This document shows, one piece after another, positions 37,661-46,188 of a stretch of 64,000 nt of DNA (its first letter is position 1; each line of letters begins with the position of its first letter). Source of the stretch: Nocardioides marmoriginsengisoli (GTDB taxonomy: Bacteria; Actinomycetota; Actinomycetes; Propionibacteriales; Nocardioidaceae); the NCBI RefSeq assembly GCF_003725695.1, contig NZ_RJSE01000007.1, forward strand, positions 1,068,963 through 1,132,962, in the 5' to 3' direction. Both the position numbers and the translations under genes were made by a program. Under the pieces are notes generated by a model. It searched no databases, had not been told where the DNA came from, and saw only the letters and a program-made list of their open reading frames with translations.

Positions 37661-37998
37661 ACTTCGCGCATCTGGGCGGAGTCGTACCCACCGCTCCCGA
37701 GTGTTTCGAATCGCCACCGGCACGGTCGACCCGTACTGGGTGCGATTCGCCGAAGCGGCAGGCAAAGATGACGCTGCCCGGCTCGAGCAAAGGTCACCCC
37801 TGGGCGCCCGTGTGGTCGTTGTGGGTGGAGGGTGTCATGGCGGAGATTGCCGTCCTCGGCAGGTCCCTCGGCGCTGACAGAACGATCGTCGAGGCAGGGA
37901 ACGTTCCCCTTGAAGTGAAGAAGGTTCCGCAGACCGGTGTCCTTTGGTGCGCGGATGCGGTCTTCGGCGCGGGCGCGCTGTCGGTGCCGGACCTTCGT
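37661..37998. other. No gene visible between IS256 relic and SDR gene
   Basis: About 340 bases. Long frames here are antisense to the relic or to the SDR 3' end. No motif, hairpin or ribosome site stands out. Confidence 0.45.
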
Positions 37999-38898
37999 TC
38001 AGACAAGCAGTTCAGCGGGAACCGCGGCGTCCAGCTCCTCAAGAGTCCAGAGGGCGTGCGGATCGCCATTCTTCAGGATCGACGGACCGTCGACGACGTG
38101 CGTCCAACGCGTGACGTTCGAGCCGCCGACCGCGAAGACTTCGCCTGTCACGTCCTTGGCAGCGTCCGTACACAACCAAGTCAGCATGGGAGCGATGAGG
38201 TTTGCCGGCGGCAGATAGAAGCTCCCGAAGTCGTCTTCTGCGACCCCCTGAGCACGCAGCGCCTCGTCCATCTCGACCTTGTAGAGATCGAAGGTGCGGG
38301 TGCCCGCACTGGGCGCGTAGGAGTTGAAGGTGAGGCCACTACCGCGGTACTGATTGGCCAGATCGTGCGAAATGCCGATGCTGCCATTCATGACGGCAGC
38401 GGCGACGGCGCTCGCCTGCGTGCCACGGGCGATTTCAGAGGTAGCGAACAGCATCCGTCCCCAGCCCCGCTCGACCATTAGCGGCACGGCGGCTCGGGCG
38501 AGCCAGAACTTTTGGCCCAGGTACAGGTTGAGCATTTTGTTCCATGCCGCGTCGTCAGCCTGGATCCCGGCGAGGGCGCCCTGCACGACCGCTCCCGCGT
38601 TGGCGACGACGATGTCACATGCACCGAACGCATCGACCGCGGTCTGGACCGCATTGACGCATCCAGCCGGCTCGGCAATCGAGTCGTAGCTGGCGACTGC
38701 TGTGCCGCCGGCTTCCCTGATCTCGGCGACGGTTCTGTCAGCTGCCTCCGAACTAGCGCCCTCACCAAGAACGCTGGTGCCTAGGTCGTTAACGACCACG
38801 TTCGCGCCTTCGGAAGCTAACCGGAGTGCAAGGTCCCTGCCGATCCCGTTTCCACTACCCGTCACGAGGGCCGTGCGGCCCGTCAAGCGATCACTCAT
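37999..38898 (-). CDS. SDR-fold protein lacking the catalytic Tyr-x-x-x-Lys
   Basis: 299 aa; ATG 38898 follows GAGGAAG by 5 nt. The cofactor loop VTGSGNGIGRD and NAG motif (VANAGAVVQG) are intact. Where SDRs carry YxxxK the sequence reads TSEIARGTQASAVAAAVMNG, with no Tyr or Lys in register. Reductase chemistry of the normal kind is therefore unlikely; a lyase, isomerase or binding role is possible. A C-terminal extension of about 40 residues follows the usual end (TGEVFAVGGSN). Its promoter carries the same operator as the Liv operon at 28961. Confidence 0.8.
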   Translation of the reverse strand: MSDRLTGRTALVTGSGNGIGRDLALRLASEGANVVVNDLGTSVLGEGASSEAADRTVAEIREAGGTAVASYDSIAEPAGCVNAVQTAVDAFGACDIVVANAGAVVQGALAGIQADDAAWNKMLNLYLGQKFWLARAAVPLMVERGWGRMLFATSEIARGTQASAVAAAVMNGSIGISHDLANQYRGSGLTFNSYAPSAGTRTFDLYKVEMDEALRAQGVAEDDFGSFYLPPANLIAPMLTWLCTDAAKDVTGEVFAVGGSNVTRWTHVVDGPSILKNGDPHALWTLEELDAAVPAELLV

Positions 38899-39082
38899 TG
38901 CAACTTCCTCACACACTCGTGGGCCCGGCCGGTGTCGAGCTCGTCAGCGCCAGGTCCAAGTCCTCCGCATACAGCGAGGCTGGCAACCCGGCACGTTCGA
39001 GACTGGACCATGACGAGACAAGATGTCTCCTTTGCTGTGACAACCTGCGACTGTGAACTCGGGCTTCGGCTTGAACCAGAAC

Positions 39083-39120
39083 ATTGTTTGAAACAATAGT
39101 CTAATAGAGGTGTGAACCAA
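39083..39120 (-). promoter_or_regulatory. Promoter and operator of the 37999 SDR gene
   Basis: On the minus strand TTGGTT (39120-39115) and TATTGT (39098-39093) are 16 nt apart. The -10 is covered by a palindrome ATTGTTTGAAACAAT (39083-39097), whose 13-bp core is identical to the operator at 28961-28973. A repressor bound here would block the promoter. Confidence 0.6.
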
Positions 39121-39189
39121 TTCGCAAGCGTTTGAAGCGCGTGTCCGCCGAATGACGTCGGTGTATCGATCCGCCGCGATTGGGTCGAG

Positions 39190-39990
39190 GTGGCGTCGCG
39201 TCGAAATCAGTCGGGCAGCGGAGCTTCGGCGGGAGCACGCTTGACTGCTTCAACACCCTCCTCGCGCCCGCCGCGGTCGGGTACGAGTCCCCCGTCGCCA
39301 CGGTTTCGCCGGTGCCTGCCTTGAGTTGCCAGCTCTGGTGCGGCGTCGCGCAGATAGGGCAGTCGCATCCGCTTGAGGACCGCGAGGAGTTCCTCGGGCA
39401 GCCCGGGTGCGGTCGTGGTGGTGGCCGGCTTGGGAGGACGCGCGGTCGCTGTGGTCGTCACGGTCATCAGTACTCCTGCCTGGTCTCGAGGTCGACGTCG
39501 ACGTGGGTGTCGAGGTCGGGGCGGGTGCCGAAGCTGGCCCAGGAGCTGGTGCCGGGTTGCACGGAGTGGTCCTCGTCGGCGACCACCAGGGACGCGACCG
39601 AGGCACCGCCCGCGCGGTGGTGCACGAAGCGAACAGGTCACCTTCGGCGAACCGCCCCGCCGCCGCGACACCCAGTGCGGCGTCGACCGGTTCGGTCCCG
39701 ACCAGGGCGGCCAGCTCGAGCGCGGGCATCTTCGACCGGACTCGGGCCGCGCCGACGGCGGCGGCCTCGACCAGCCAGGAGTGCGCACCGGGCCCAAGCG
39801 CGAGGAACGCCTTCTCCTCACGGTTGCGGCCCTTGGGCTGCGGCGGCTTCGGTGACCCGTCGGGCTGCTGCGGGTGATCGGGCTAATGGGACAGGTCGAT
39901 CCTGGGGCTCCCCGGAGTCGACAACCGGTGACGCGCGACCTCGGTCAACCCAGCCTCCAGGTTGGCGGTGATGACGAGCTCGCTCGACGA
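39190..39990 (-). mobile_element. IS21-family relic (istA 3' part and istB 5' part)
   Basis: Reading down the minus strand, istA C-terminal sequence is seen: EVARHRLSTPGSPRIDLSH, a TAG where Tyr is expected, PDHPQQPDG, then AFLALGPGAHSWLVEAA, SKMPALELAALVGTEPVD and GRFAEGDLFAS, after which the frame shifts. At 39471 an ATG overlapping the istA stop opens istB: PGLPEELLAVLKRMRLPYLRDAAPEL, then collapses in frameshifts. Both genes are dead. Confidence 0.7.
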
Positions 39991-39999
39991 AGGAGGAGC

Positions 40000-40291
40000 C
40001 CAACTCTGTCCCTGCGGCATCGCCACGGCTACCCCGTAGCACTTCACCGTGGCCTCCGGTTAACATCCACATGCCCACCTCGGAGTTCCCCGCCGAACCT
40101 CCGACGGGTACGCACCGCACCCGGCCCACATCCACCAGATTGGAGCCGGTAAGCCCTTAAGGGACGTACCTACGCTGGTTCCTCGCGTACTCCTCTTCAT
40201 CACGCTCGCCGAGCCCACACCATCTGGCAGTACTGGCGCGTCCCGGCTTTGTCAGGGCTGCTCCCACCCGCTCCGACATCTCCCGGCGCAC
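40000..40291 (-). other. Possible truncated group II intron 5' RNA region
   Basis: No protein is readable. On the minus strand the stretch starts GTGCG (40291-40287), the 5' consensus of group II introns, and contains several compact self-complementary blocks. It breaks into IS21 sequence at about 40000. No intron-encoded reverse transcriptase follows. The identification is by general appearance only. Confidence 0.25.
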
Positions 40292-40362
40292 GGCTGTCCT
40301 CAGCTTCACCGCCCTGCTACGACAGGGACAGCGGCGAAGGTCTCTCACCTCCACTCAAATCG

Positions 40363-41913
40363 TCAGCGCCTCACGGCGTGAGTGGATCCGGGCTTAGCTG
40401 CCGGTGCCCGCGCAGCAACCGCCCGGGCCGCCGCCACCAGGGCGGACTCCGCCTCTCGATGGGCCATCCGGCGCGCGTTTAGCCATTCTTTGTGCAGTTG
40501 CAACTCTGGGCGCAGCGTTCCGATCTCCTGCCGGACGTGCGCCGGACCGCAGCCGCCCGGCTCCCGGCGGGTAAGAACCACTTGGAGGGGGTCCAGGACG
40601 GCCGCAACGTCGACAGCCCCGTCACGCAGCAGGTTGTCTCGGCCGGTGACAACCGCGGCGGCCTCGTCGACCGACTCAGTAGACAGCCCACGCCCGGTCG
40701 CGAGGCTGGTCGCCACGGCGCGGCCGACGATCCGGTAGCTCGTCCGGTAATCCACCCCGGTGCAGCGAGTAATCTCGTCAGCCAGGTCGGTAGCGGCGGT
40801 CTGCTCGTCACGAGCACCGCGCGCCAGGGCCTCATCGTCCAACTCCAGTCGCTCCACCACCGCTCGGGCCAGCGCCAATAGCCGGGTGGCGAGCGCCAGC
40901 GAGGAGGTCACCTCGCCGTAGGTGTGAAGCCAGTTATCGGTCTGGCCGGACGGCGTGCGGCACGTTGTTAGCAAGCCGGTCAACCGACCGACCAGCGTGC
41001 TCGCCCCGGCCCTGATCACGGCCAGCGCATAGGGGTTGCGTTTCTGCGGCATCAGCACCGAGGCCCGGCAGTGTGAGGCGTGGATCCGCACCAACCCGAA
41101 GCCTGGGCTTGCGAAGATCTGCAGGTCCTCGGCTAGGCGGGAAGCGGTCAGGGTGGCCTGGACGGCCACTGTCAGCGCATCCACGAGCCCGTCGAGGTTC
41201 CACATTGTGTCCCTGGTGTTGCGGCCCACAGCTGAGAATCCGAGGAGGTCGGCCAGGCCGGTGCGGTCAAGGCCCATGCGGGTCCCGCCCACTCCGCCCG
41301 AGCCTGCGGGCGAGACATCGGCCCAAGCGTATGCTGCCCTCAGGCGCGGCAGGTGTCGCACGGCCTCCTCGGCGAAGCTGGCCAGGTAGTGGCCGAAGGT
41401 CGAGGGCTGCGCCGGCTGCAGGTAGGTGAGGTCGGACCAAACGACCTCGGCGGCTGACTCCGCCCGATCCGCCACCGCGTCCGCGAACGCCGCCACGGCG
41501 TCGCCGAGGTCGAGGAGCTGGTCGCGCAGGGACAGTCGGAAGGCGATCCGACCAGCCTCGCGGCGGGTGCGGCCGAGGTGGACCCAGCCGGCGAGGTCGC
41601 CGGCGCGCCTGACTAGCTCCTGCTCCCGGCTGTTGTAGGCGTCGCCTAGCCGGACGTCGAACGGGAAGTCCGCCACGCTCACTTCACCGAGGTCGAGCAG
41701 TTGGGTGAGCAGGGCGGGCGCCGCTGCATCGGGCAGTAATCGCTGTCGGTCCAGGGAGATCACGTGTGCCAGGTCGGCGAGGTGAAGGCCGTGGTGCAGC
41801 ATGTCGGCGTCGCCATGCTCAAGCCGGTATCCGGCTTCGACCAGTTCCGGTGCCGGCCCTTCGGAAATGCGTCCCGAGGTGCCGAGATAGCCCTCGGGGA
41901 TCGCGGGGGTCAC
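40363..41913 (-). CDS. Aspartase/fumarase-superfamily enzyme, argininosuccinate-lyase-like (CoM biosynthesis, Xcb-type)
   Basis: 516 aa from a GTG overlapping the PLP-enzyme stop (GTGA). The superfamily signature loop is SVLMPQKRNP (Met288 on); upstream are WVHLGRTRREAGRIAFRLSLRDQ and SGGVGGTRMGLDRTGLADLLG. An ArgH-like fold is clear, but no arginine genes are near. In bacterial CoM synthesis two such enzymes work after ComA: one eliminates phosphate from phosphosulfolactate, the other handles the sulfoacrylate-derived intermediate. Which of the two this is cannot be told from sequence. It is the last gene of the five-gene operon. Confidence 0.8.
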   Translation of the reverse strand: MTPAIPEGYLGTSGRISEGPAPELVEAGYRLEHGDADMLHHGLHLADLAHVISLDRQRLLPDAAAPALLTQLLDLGEVSVADFPFDVRLGDAYNSREQELVRRAGDLAGWVHLGRTRREAGRIAFRLSLRDQLLDLGDAVAAFADAVADRAESAAEVVWSDLTYLQPAQPSTFGHYLASFAEEAVRHLPRLRAAYAWADVSPAGSGGVGGTRMGLDRTGLADLLGFSAVGRNTRDTMWNLDGLVDALTVAVQATLTASRLAEDLQIFASPGFGLVRIHASHCRASVLMPQKRNPYALAVIRAGASTLVGRLTGLLTTCRTPSGQTDNWLHTYGEVTSSLALATRLLALARAVVERLELDDEALARGARDEQTAATDLADEITRCTGVDYRTSYRIVGRAVATSLATGRGLSTESVDEAAAVVTGRDNLLRDGAVDVAAVLDPLQVVLTRREPGGCGPAHVRQEIGTLRPELQLHKEWLNARRMAHREAESALVAAARAVAARAPAAKPGSTHAVRR

Positions 41914-42902
41914 AGTGCAATGTCCTTCGCGAACAGAGTCGGGGCACCTCCGGAGACAAGGAACACCACCGGCCCCTTCTCCTGGCCGGTCCTCACACTC
42001 TCGACGAGCGCAGCCATGGCTTTGGCGCCGAAGCACGGATCGAGAAGTACCCCTTCCGTCCTGGCCACGAGGGCCGCCGCGGCCTGCCCCTCATCCGAGG
42101 AGATGCCGTATCCCGGACCGATCCAGCCGTCGCGTACGTCGACCGAACCAAGGTCTGGCGCGGGCAATTGGAGCAGCCCCGAGGCAGCGGTGGCGAGGTC
42201 ATGCACCCGCTTGGCGCACTCGGCCACGGGCCGACTGACACTCACGCCTACCACCCGGTCCAGCTCACCGGTCGCGGTCGCCAGGACGACCCCCGCCTGA
42301 GTGCCACACGAACCGGTCGCCAGCCAGACGCCGGGAGCCTGCAACCCGACGCGATCCGCCTGCTCGCGGATCTCGCGGGCACCGAGGTAGAAGCCCACGC
42401 TCCCGAGCGCCACGGCACCGCCGCGGGGAAGGACAAGCGGCCGGTGAGACCGTCCCTCCAGCTCGGCGGCGACCTCCTCGATGAGGGCATCCACCGACGT
42501 CCGCGCGAGGTCGCCAGAGAACCTCACTGTGGCGCCGGTGAAACCTTGAACCAGGCGCAGGTTCCCCGTCTCGTCCGACGGACGATTGCCGTAGAAGCAC
42601 AGAACCGACGCCATCTCGCAGCGCCGCGCGCTGAGCGCCGCCAGCATCGACCAGTTGGAGTGCGGCCCGGACCCCGTCACGAGGACGTCGCACCCACGGG
42701 CGAGGCCGTCGCCCAGGATCAGCTCGAGCGCACGCACCTTTGTGCCGCCCAGGCCGATCCCAGTGAGATCGTCGCGTTTGAGCCAGATCGGGACACCCAA
42801 CTCCTCCGACAGCCGGGGGGCATCGCACAGCGGAGTTGGCAGGCACGCGAGCCGCACCCGCGCCAGCCGCTCCAGCCGCTCCTCAAGGGTGTCCGCACCC
42901 AT
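41910..42902 (-). CDS. PLP-dependent enzyme of the D-cysteine desulfhydrase / ACC deaminase family (CoM biosynthesis)
   Basis: 330 aa; GGGAGG lies 8 nt before the ATG at 42902. Fold-type II PLP enzyme: WLKRDDLTGIGLGGTKVRALE with Lys55 as Schiff-base residue, GSGPHSNWSMLAALSA, and GSCGTQAGVVLATATG for phosphate binding. Relatives cleave or form C-S bonds of cysteine-like substrates. In the bacterial CoM route a PLP enzyme supplies the thiol sulfur (thiolation step). It overlaps the upstream lyase gene by 20 nt and the downstream one by 4. Confidence 0.82.
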   Translation of the reverse strand: MGADTLEERLERLARVRLACLPTPLCDAPRLSEELGVPIWLKRDDLTGIGLGGTKVRALELILGDGLARGCDVLVTGSGPHSNWSMLAALSARRCEMASVLCFYGNRPSDETGNLRLVQGFTGATVRFSGDLARTSVDALIEEVAAELEGRSHRPLVLPRGGAVALGSVGFYLGAREIREQADRVGLQAPGVWLATGSCGTQAGVVLATATGELDRVVGVSVSRPVAECAKRVHDLATAASGLLQLPAPDLGSVDVRDGWIGPGYGISSDEGQAAAALVARTEGVLLDPCFGAKAMAALVESVRTGQEKGPVVFLVSGGAPTLFAKDIAL

Positions 42903-44313
42903 CGGCCCCGCCTCCCGTTACTCCACCGACGCTGAGCCGGCCCGTTCGCGCCAGCACGGCGTCGATGAAGCGGGGAATTGAGCCCAAGGCCCGGTCCGGG
43001 TCCAACAGCCGGTCAAACTGGGCCGCGTCCAGCGCCAGTCCCGGTGCGGAGGCCACCGCGGACTCCAAAGCCGTCCGGAGGTCGACGCCGCGCTCGCGAC
43101 CCTCGAGCGCCGCCCGGTGCACGAGCATCTGGGCCGTGTGCTTACCGATGTGGTCCGACAGGGCCCGCATCACCGGCCCGGACATCGGGTAGCCGCCTAG
43201 CCGGTCGAGGTTCGCGCGCATCCTTTCGGCGTCCACCTCGAGCCCTTCCAGCAGCCGGACCGCCGCAGCGACGCTCGCAGCTGCGTACATGCAGGCCTCG
43301 GGGAGTATCAGCCACTCGGTTTTCCACGCCCGGCCGTCCCGTTCGTGCCCGTGGACCAGTCCCTCCAGTGCCAATGACGCATCAGCACGCACCAGCCGCG
43401 CCAGCGTGTTGACAAGCTCGGAGAGCTCGGGGTTGCGTTTGTGCGGCATCGTGATGCTGCCCACGGTGCCCTCTGCGAGGGGCTCGCGCAGCTCACCGAT
43501 CTCCTCACGCTGGAGTTCGTACACCTCGTCGCCGATCTTTGCGACGGTCCCGGTCACCAGCGCTAGCAAGGACACGAACTCGGCTACGCCGTCGCGCGCG
43601 GTCAGCCACGGAAGGGCCGGTACGGCGAGCCCCAGCCGGTCGGCGAAGGCGACGGACATCGACTCGGCCTCCGCACCCCAAAACTCCATGGTGCCCAGAC
43701 CGCCGCCGATCTGCACCAACTCGCGCCGGGACCTGCCTTCCTCGAGCCGGTCGAGGTGCCGGTCGAGCTCCGCCGCCCACACGGCCGCCTTGAAACCGAA
43801 CGTGATTGGAAGCCCCGGCTGTCCGTGGCTGCGGCCACACATGACCGTGTTGCGATAGCGGCTGGCCAGCGCAGCAGCTGCTCCGCGGGCACGATCGAGA
43901 TCGCGCCGAAGCACCGTCGTCATGGTCCGCATCACCAGGGCGAACCACGTGTCGGTCAGGTCCTGAACCGTTGCGCCGTAGTACACCCACCCGCCAGCCT
44001 CCTTGGGGAGCACCTGCTGGAGCATCTGGATAAGTCCCATGGTGGAGTGACCGGTTTCCCGCGTTCGAACGCCGAGCTCGGCCATGTCGGGACGCCATGT
44101 GGTCACCGTGCGACGGATCGCCTCCGCCGCGGCCTGCGGAACCATGCCGACATCCGCCTGCGCCTCGGCGAGAGTTGCCAGAATGTCCAGCCAGGCGGAT
44201 GTCCGGCCACCGTCGGTGAACAGCGCGCGCACCTCGGGCGAGGCCCACAGGTGGCCGTACACCTCGGAGTCAGTCAGGTGCGCACTCACGGGACCTCGAT
44301 TCTCCCGACTCAC
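42883..44313 (-). CDS. Aspartase/fumarase-superfamily enzyme, adenylosuccinate-lyase/carboxymuconate-cycloisomerase-like (CoM biosynthesis)
   Basis: 476 aa. Superfamily marks: ETGHSTMGLIQMLQQVLP, CGRSHGQPGLPITFGFK (catalytic His region) and the mobile loop GTVGSITMPHKRNPELSE (Met289 on). Closest in style to PurB and 3-carboxymuconate cycloisomerase, but without purine or protocatechuate genes around. Beside comA it fits the phosphate-eliminating or adduct-forming lyase of bacterial CoM synthesis. The GTG at 44313 overlaps the previous stop (GTGA); a GTG at 44289 would shorten it by eight residues. Confidence 0.8.
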   Translation of the reverse strand: MSRENRGPVSAHLTDSEVYGHLWASPEVRALFTDGGRTSAWLDILATLAEAQADVGMVPQAAAEAIRRTVTTWRPDMAELGVRTRETGHSTMGLIQMLQQVLPKEAGGWVYYGATVQDLTDTWFALVMRTMTTVLRRDLDRARGAAAALASRYRNTVMCGRSHGQPGLPITFGFKAAVWAAELDRHLDRLEEGRSRRELVQIGGGLGTMEFWGAEAESMSVAFADRLGLAVPALPWLTARDGVAEFVSLLALVTGTVAKIGDEVYELQREEIGELREPLAEGTVGSITMPHKRNPELSELVNTLARLVRADASLALEGLVHGHERDGRAWKTEWLILPEACMYAAASVAAAVRLLEGLEVDAERMRANLDRLGGYPMSGPVMRALSDHIGKHTAQMLVHRAALEGRERGVDLRTALESAVASAPGLALDAAQFDRLLDPDRALGSIPRFIDAVLARTGRLSVGGVTGGGADGCGHP

Positions 44314-45245
44314 ACGGTCCGGGCCGCGCCGAGGTGGCCGTCTTCGGCGACGGGGCCAAGGTCATTGAGCAGACGCAGGGCGAGGCGCACCTCGTCGAGG
44401 GTCGAGCCCCAAGGAACGACCACCACATCCTTGTGACGTTCGACGCCGCGCTCCAGCATGCAGCACTTGGTGAGGACGCGACCGATCAGGTGGTCCGTGG
44501 CCCGGAGGCTCGGGCAGAAGTCCACCTGCTGTGCCTCGCTGCCGTAGAAATGGCGGTGGAACTGCTGCGAGCGAGCGCAGCCCACCAACAGCCAGTCCTG
44601 TCGTGCGGGGGGGTGGGTGTCGAGAAAGGCGACGTCACCGGGCAAGTCGACACCGGAGCCCCGGCACGGGAGCAGGTAGGCCGGGGCACGATGCTCACGA
44701 GCGAGCTCACGGAGGTCGACGGCGTCGAGCACGAGATCTATGGGCGGGAGATCTTCGTCGAAGTCGATAGCTGCGCGGGCCATCTCGTACAACTTCGCCG
44801 GCTCGGGTGGGATGACCTCCGTGACGGTGACCCGCACCGGCTCGGGACGCCATATGACGTTGACGTGCTCATAGCGACCCTGCACGGCGTAGGCGTCAAC
44901 ATTCGGGCTCAGCACTCGGTCGACTGCGTTGGCGAGGGCAGTCGCGTTACCGACGTCGATCGTCGCGTCCTCGAGCCAGGTAGTGCGGCCAGGGCCGGCG
45001 AGGACCCGCAGTTCCACCACCGGCGCGAACAAGGGCAGGGTGTCTGCGGTTCGCACCTCGACCAGGGCCAGCCGTGCGTCGTTGCGCAAGAGCAGCCACC
45101 GGGTGCGCCGGTACACCTCGCGGCCCATCAGATAGGTAGTCACCGCGTCGGTGTCGTCTAGGTCCACTGCGACGTCTTGCAGGGACAGCCCGCGGTATGG
45201 ACGCGAGATCGTGTTCGGGTCAGGCAGCGCTATCACTGGGGTCAT
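44310..45245 (-). CDS. Unknown Cys-rich protein of the CoM operon
   Basis: 311 aa, family not recognised. It sits between comA and the first lyase with a 1-nt overlap (TGATG) on one side and GTGA on the other, so it is translated as part of the CoM operon. Two halves are visible: residues 1-150 rich in beta-type segments (RLALVEVRTADTLPLFAPVVELRVLAGPG) and 160-290 holding Cys194, Cys223, Cys244, Cys261-Cys262 and His230/His232 (QQFHRHFYG). The clustered Cys/His residues suggest a metal or Fe-S site or redox thiols. A role in the decarboxylation or reduction step of CoM synthesis is possible but unproven. Confidence 0.75.
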   Translation of the reverse strand: MTPVIALPDPNTISRPYRGLSLQDVAVDLDDTDAVTTYLMGREVYRRTRWLLLRNDARLALVEVRTADTLPLFAPVVELRVLAGPGRTTWLEDATIDVGNATALANAVDRVLSPNVDAYAVQGRYEHVNVIWRPEPVRVTVTEVIPPEPAKLYEMARAAIDFDEDLPPIDLVLDAVDLRELAREHRAPAYLLPCRGSGVDLPGDVAFLDTHPPARQDWLLVGCARSQQFHRHFYGSEAQQVDFCPSLRATDHLIGRVLTKCCMLERGVERHKDVVVVPWGSTLDEVRLALRLLNDLGPVAEDGHLGAARTV

Positions 45246-46018
45246 CAGCGCGCAGCGATTGGCGACCCGACGAGCGCCGTGTCGGCGCGTAGACCCAGCC
45301 GGAGTGTCTCCAGGGCGACGAGGTCGTCGGGGGCGATGTTGCCGAGATTGACCGAAGGTCCCAGCGACCGGATGAACCAGGTCTGCTGTGTCTTCCGGGG
45401 AGCCTCGAAGATCATGCGGTCGACGGGTACTCGCGAGGTCAGTTTGGCGATCAGGTCTTCGCGCACGTGGCCGTCGGCACCGTAGAGACCCACCGTTCCG
45501 CTCTCGCGCCCCTCCGCGATCACCCAGGCTGCGCCCGACTCAAGGTCGCGCTCCATCTCTGCCGCCCAGGCGGTGGCAAGTACTGGGGGGCGATCGTCCT
45601 TACATCCGACCTCGGCGAGAACCGTGAAGTCGGCGCTAAGGGTGCGGATCAGCTGGCTCTTTCGGTCCGCGTCCAGGGCACACAGGCCGTTGGAAACCTC
45701 AATCATGGAGACGCCGATTTCGAGGGCCCAGGCGCGCAGCTCATCGACCCGGTTTTGGACAGCCGCGATCTCCAGGAGAGTGCCGCCCAAACAGACTGGG
45801 ACGCCCGCGCGTGCGTAAGCTTGCACGCGGCGAGGTGCCGAGGAGTCGATGTAGGCGATCCCCCAGCCGATCTTGGCGATGTCGACAAGGTCCGCGTGAC
45901 TTTCGAGCAGGTCGCGAGTGAACGCAGCACTAAGCCCTGTGTCAAGCATGTGCGTTAGTCCCGCGTCACGAGGCTTCGCTGAGCGACCGGGAACTGCCAG
46001 GAACGAGGGTGGATGCAT
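45245..46018 (-). CDS. comA: Phosphosulfolactate synthase
   Basis: 257 aa; ATG 46018 has AGGAGG 7 nt upstream. It aligns along its length with ComA/XcbB: KPRDAGLTHMLDTGLS, VDIAKIGWGIAYID, VPVCLGGTLLEIAAVQ, IEVSNGLCALDADRK, TVLAEVGCKDD, DLESGAAWVIAEGRESG, IFEAPRKTQQTWFI and GPSVNLGNIAPDDLVALETLRLGLRADT. The enzyme adds sulfite to phosphoenolpyruvate to give (R)-2-phospho-3-sulfolactate, the first step of coenzyme M synthesis. It heads a five-gene operon whose other members match the aspartase/fumarase and PLP enzymes of the bacterial route. Divergent to the reductase gene at 46189. Confidence 0.92.
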   Translation of the reverse strand: MHPPSFLAVPGRSAKPRDAGLTHMLDTGLSAAFTRDLLESHADLVDIAKIGWGIAYIDSSAPRRVQAYARAGVPVCLGGTLLEIAAVQNRVDELRAWALEIGVSMIEVSNGLCALDADRKSQLIRTLSADFTVLAEVGCKDDRPPVLATAWAAEMERDLESGAAWVIAEGRESGTVGLYGADGHVREDLIAKLTSRVPVDRMIFEAPRKTQQTWFIRSLGPSVNLGNIAPDDLVALETLRLGLRADTALVGSPIAAR

Positions 46019-46046
46019 CCCATCGCCTCCTCTGTATCTCGACTTG

Positions 46047-46056
46047 TCACGCGTGA
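46047..46056. promoter_or_regulatory. Palindrome in the comA/reductase divergent region
   Basis: TCACGCGTGA is a perfect 10-bp palindrome 29 nt upstream of the comA start and midway to the divergent reductase gene. The 170-bp gap must hold both promoters. TAGGTT (46177-46182) ends 6 nt before the GTG at 46189, which would make the reductase mRNA leaderless. Operator function is a guess. Confidence 0.35.
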
Positions 46057-46188
46057 TTGACGCTGACTCAACTGGAACGGTAGGCCCGGTCGCCCCTGTC
46101 CGACCCCGGCACGCGAGGGCGAAGAATCTCCAGTTCTTCGTCTTCGTGGGATATGGGTCGATCAGTGCCACCTTTCTAGGTTGGCCGC

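Noticed and set aside
40363-44313. Arginine or purine biosynthesis genes (argH, purB)
   Set aside because: No arginine or purine genes surround them, they are coupled to comA and a PLP enzyme, and known CoM clusters contain exactly such superfamily members.
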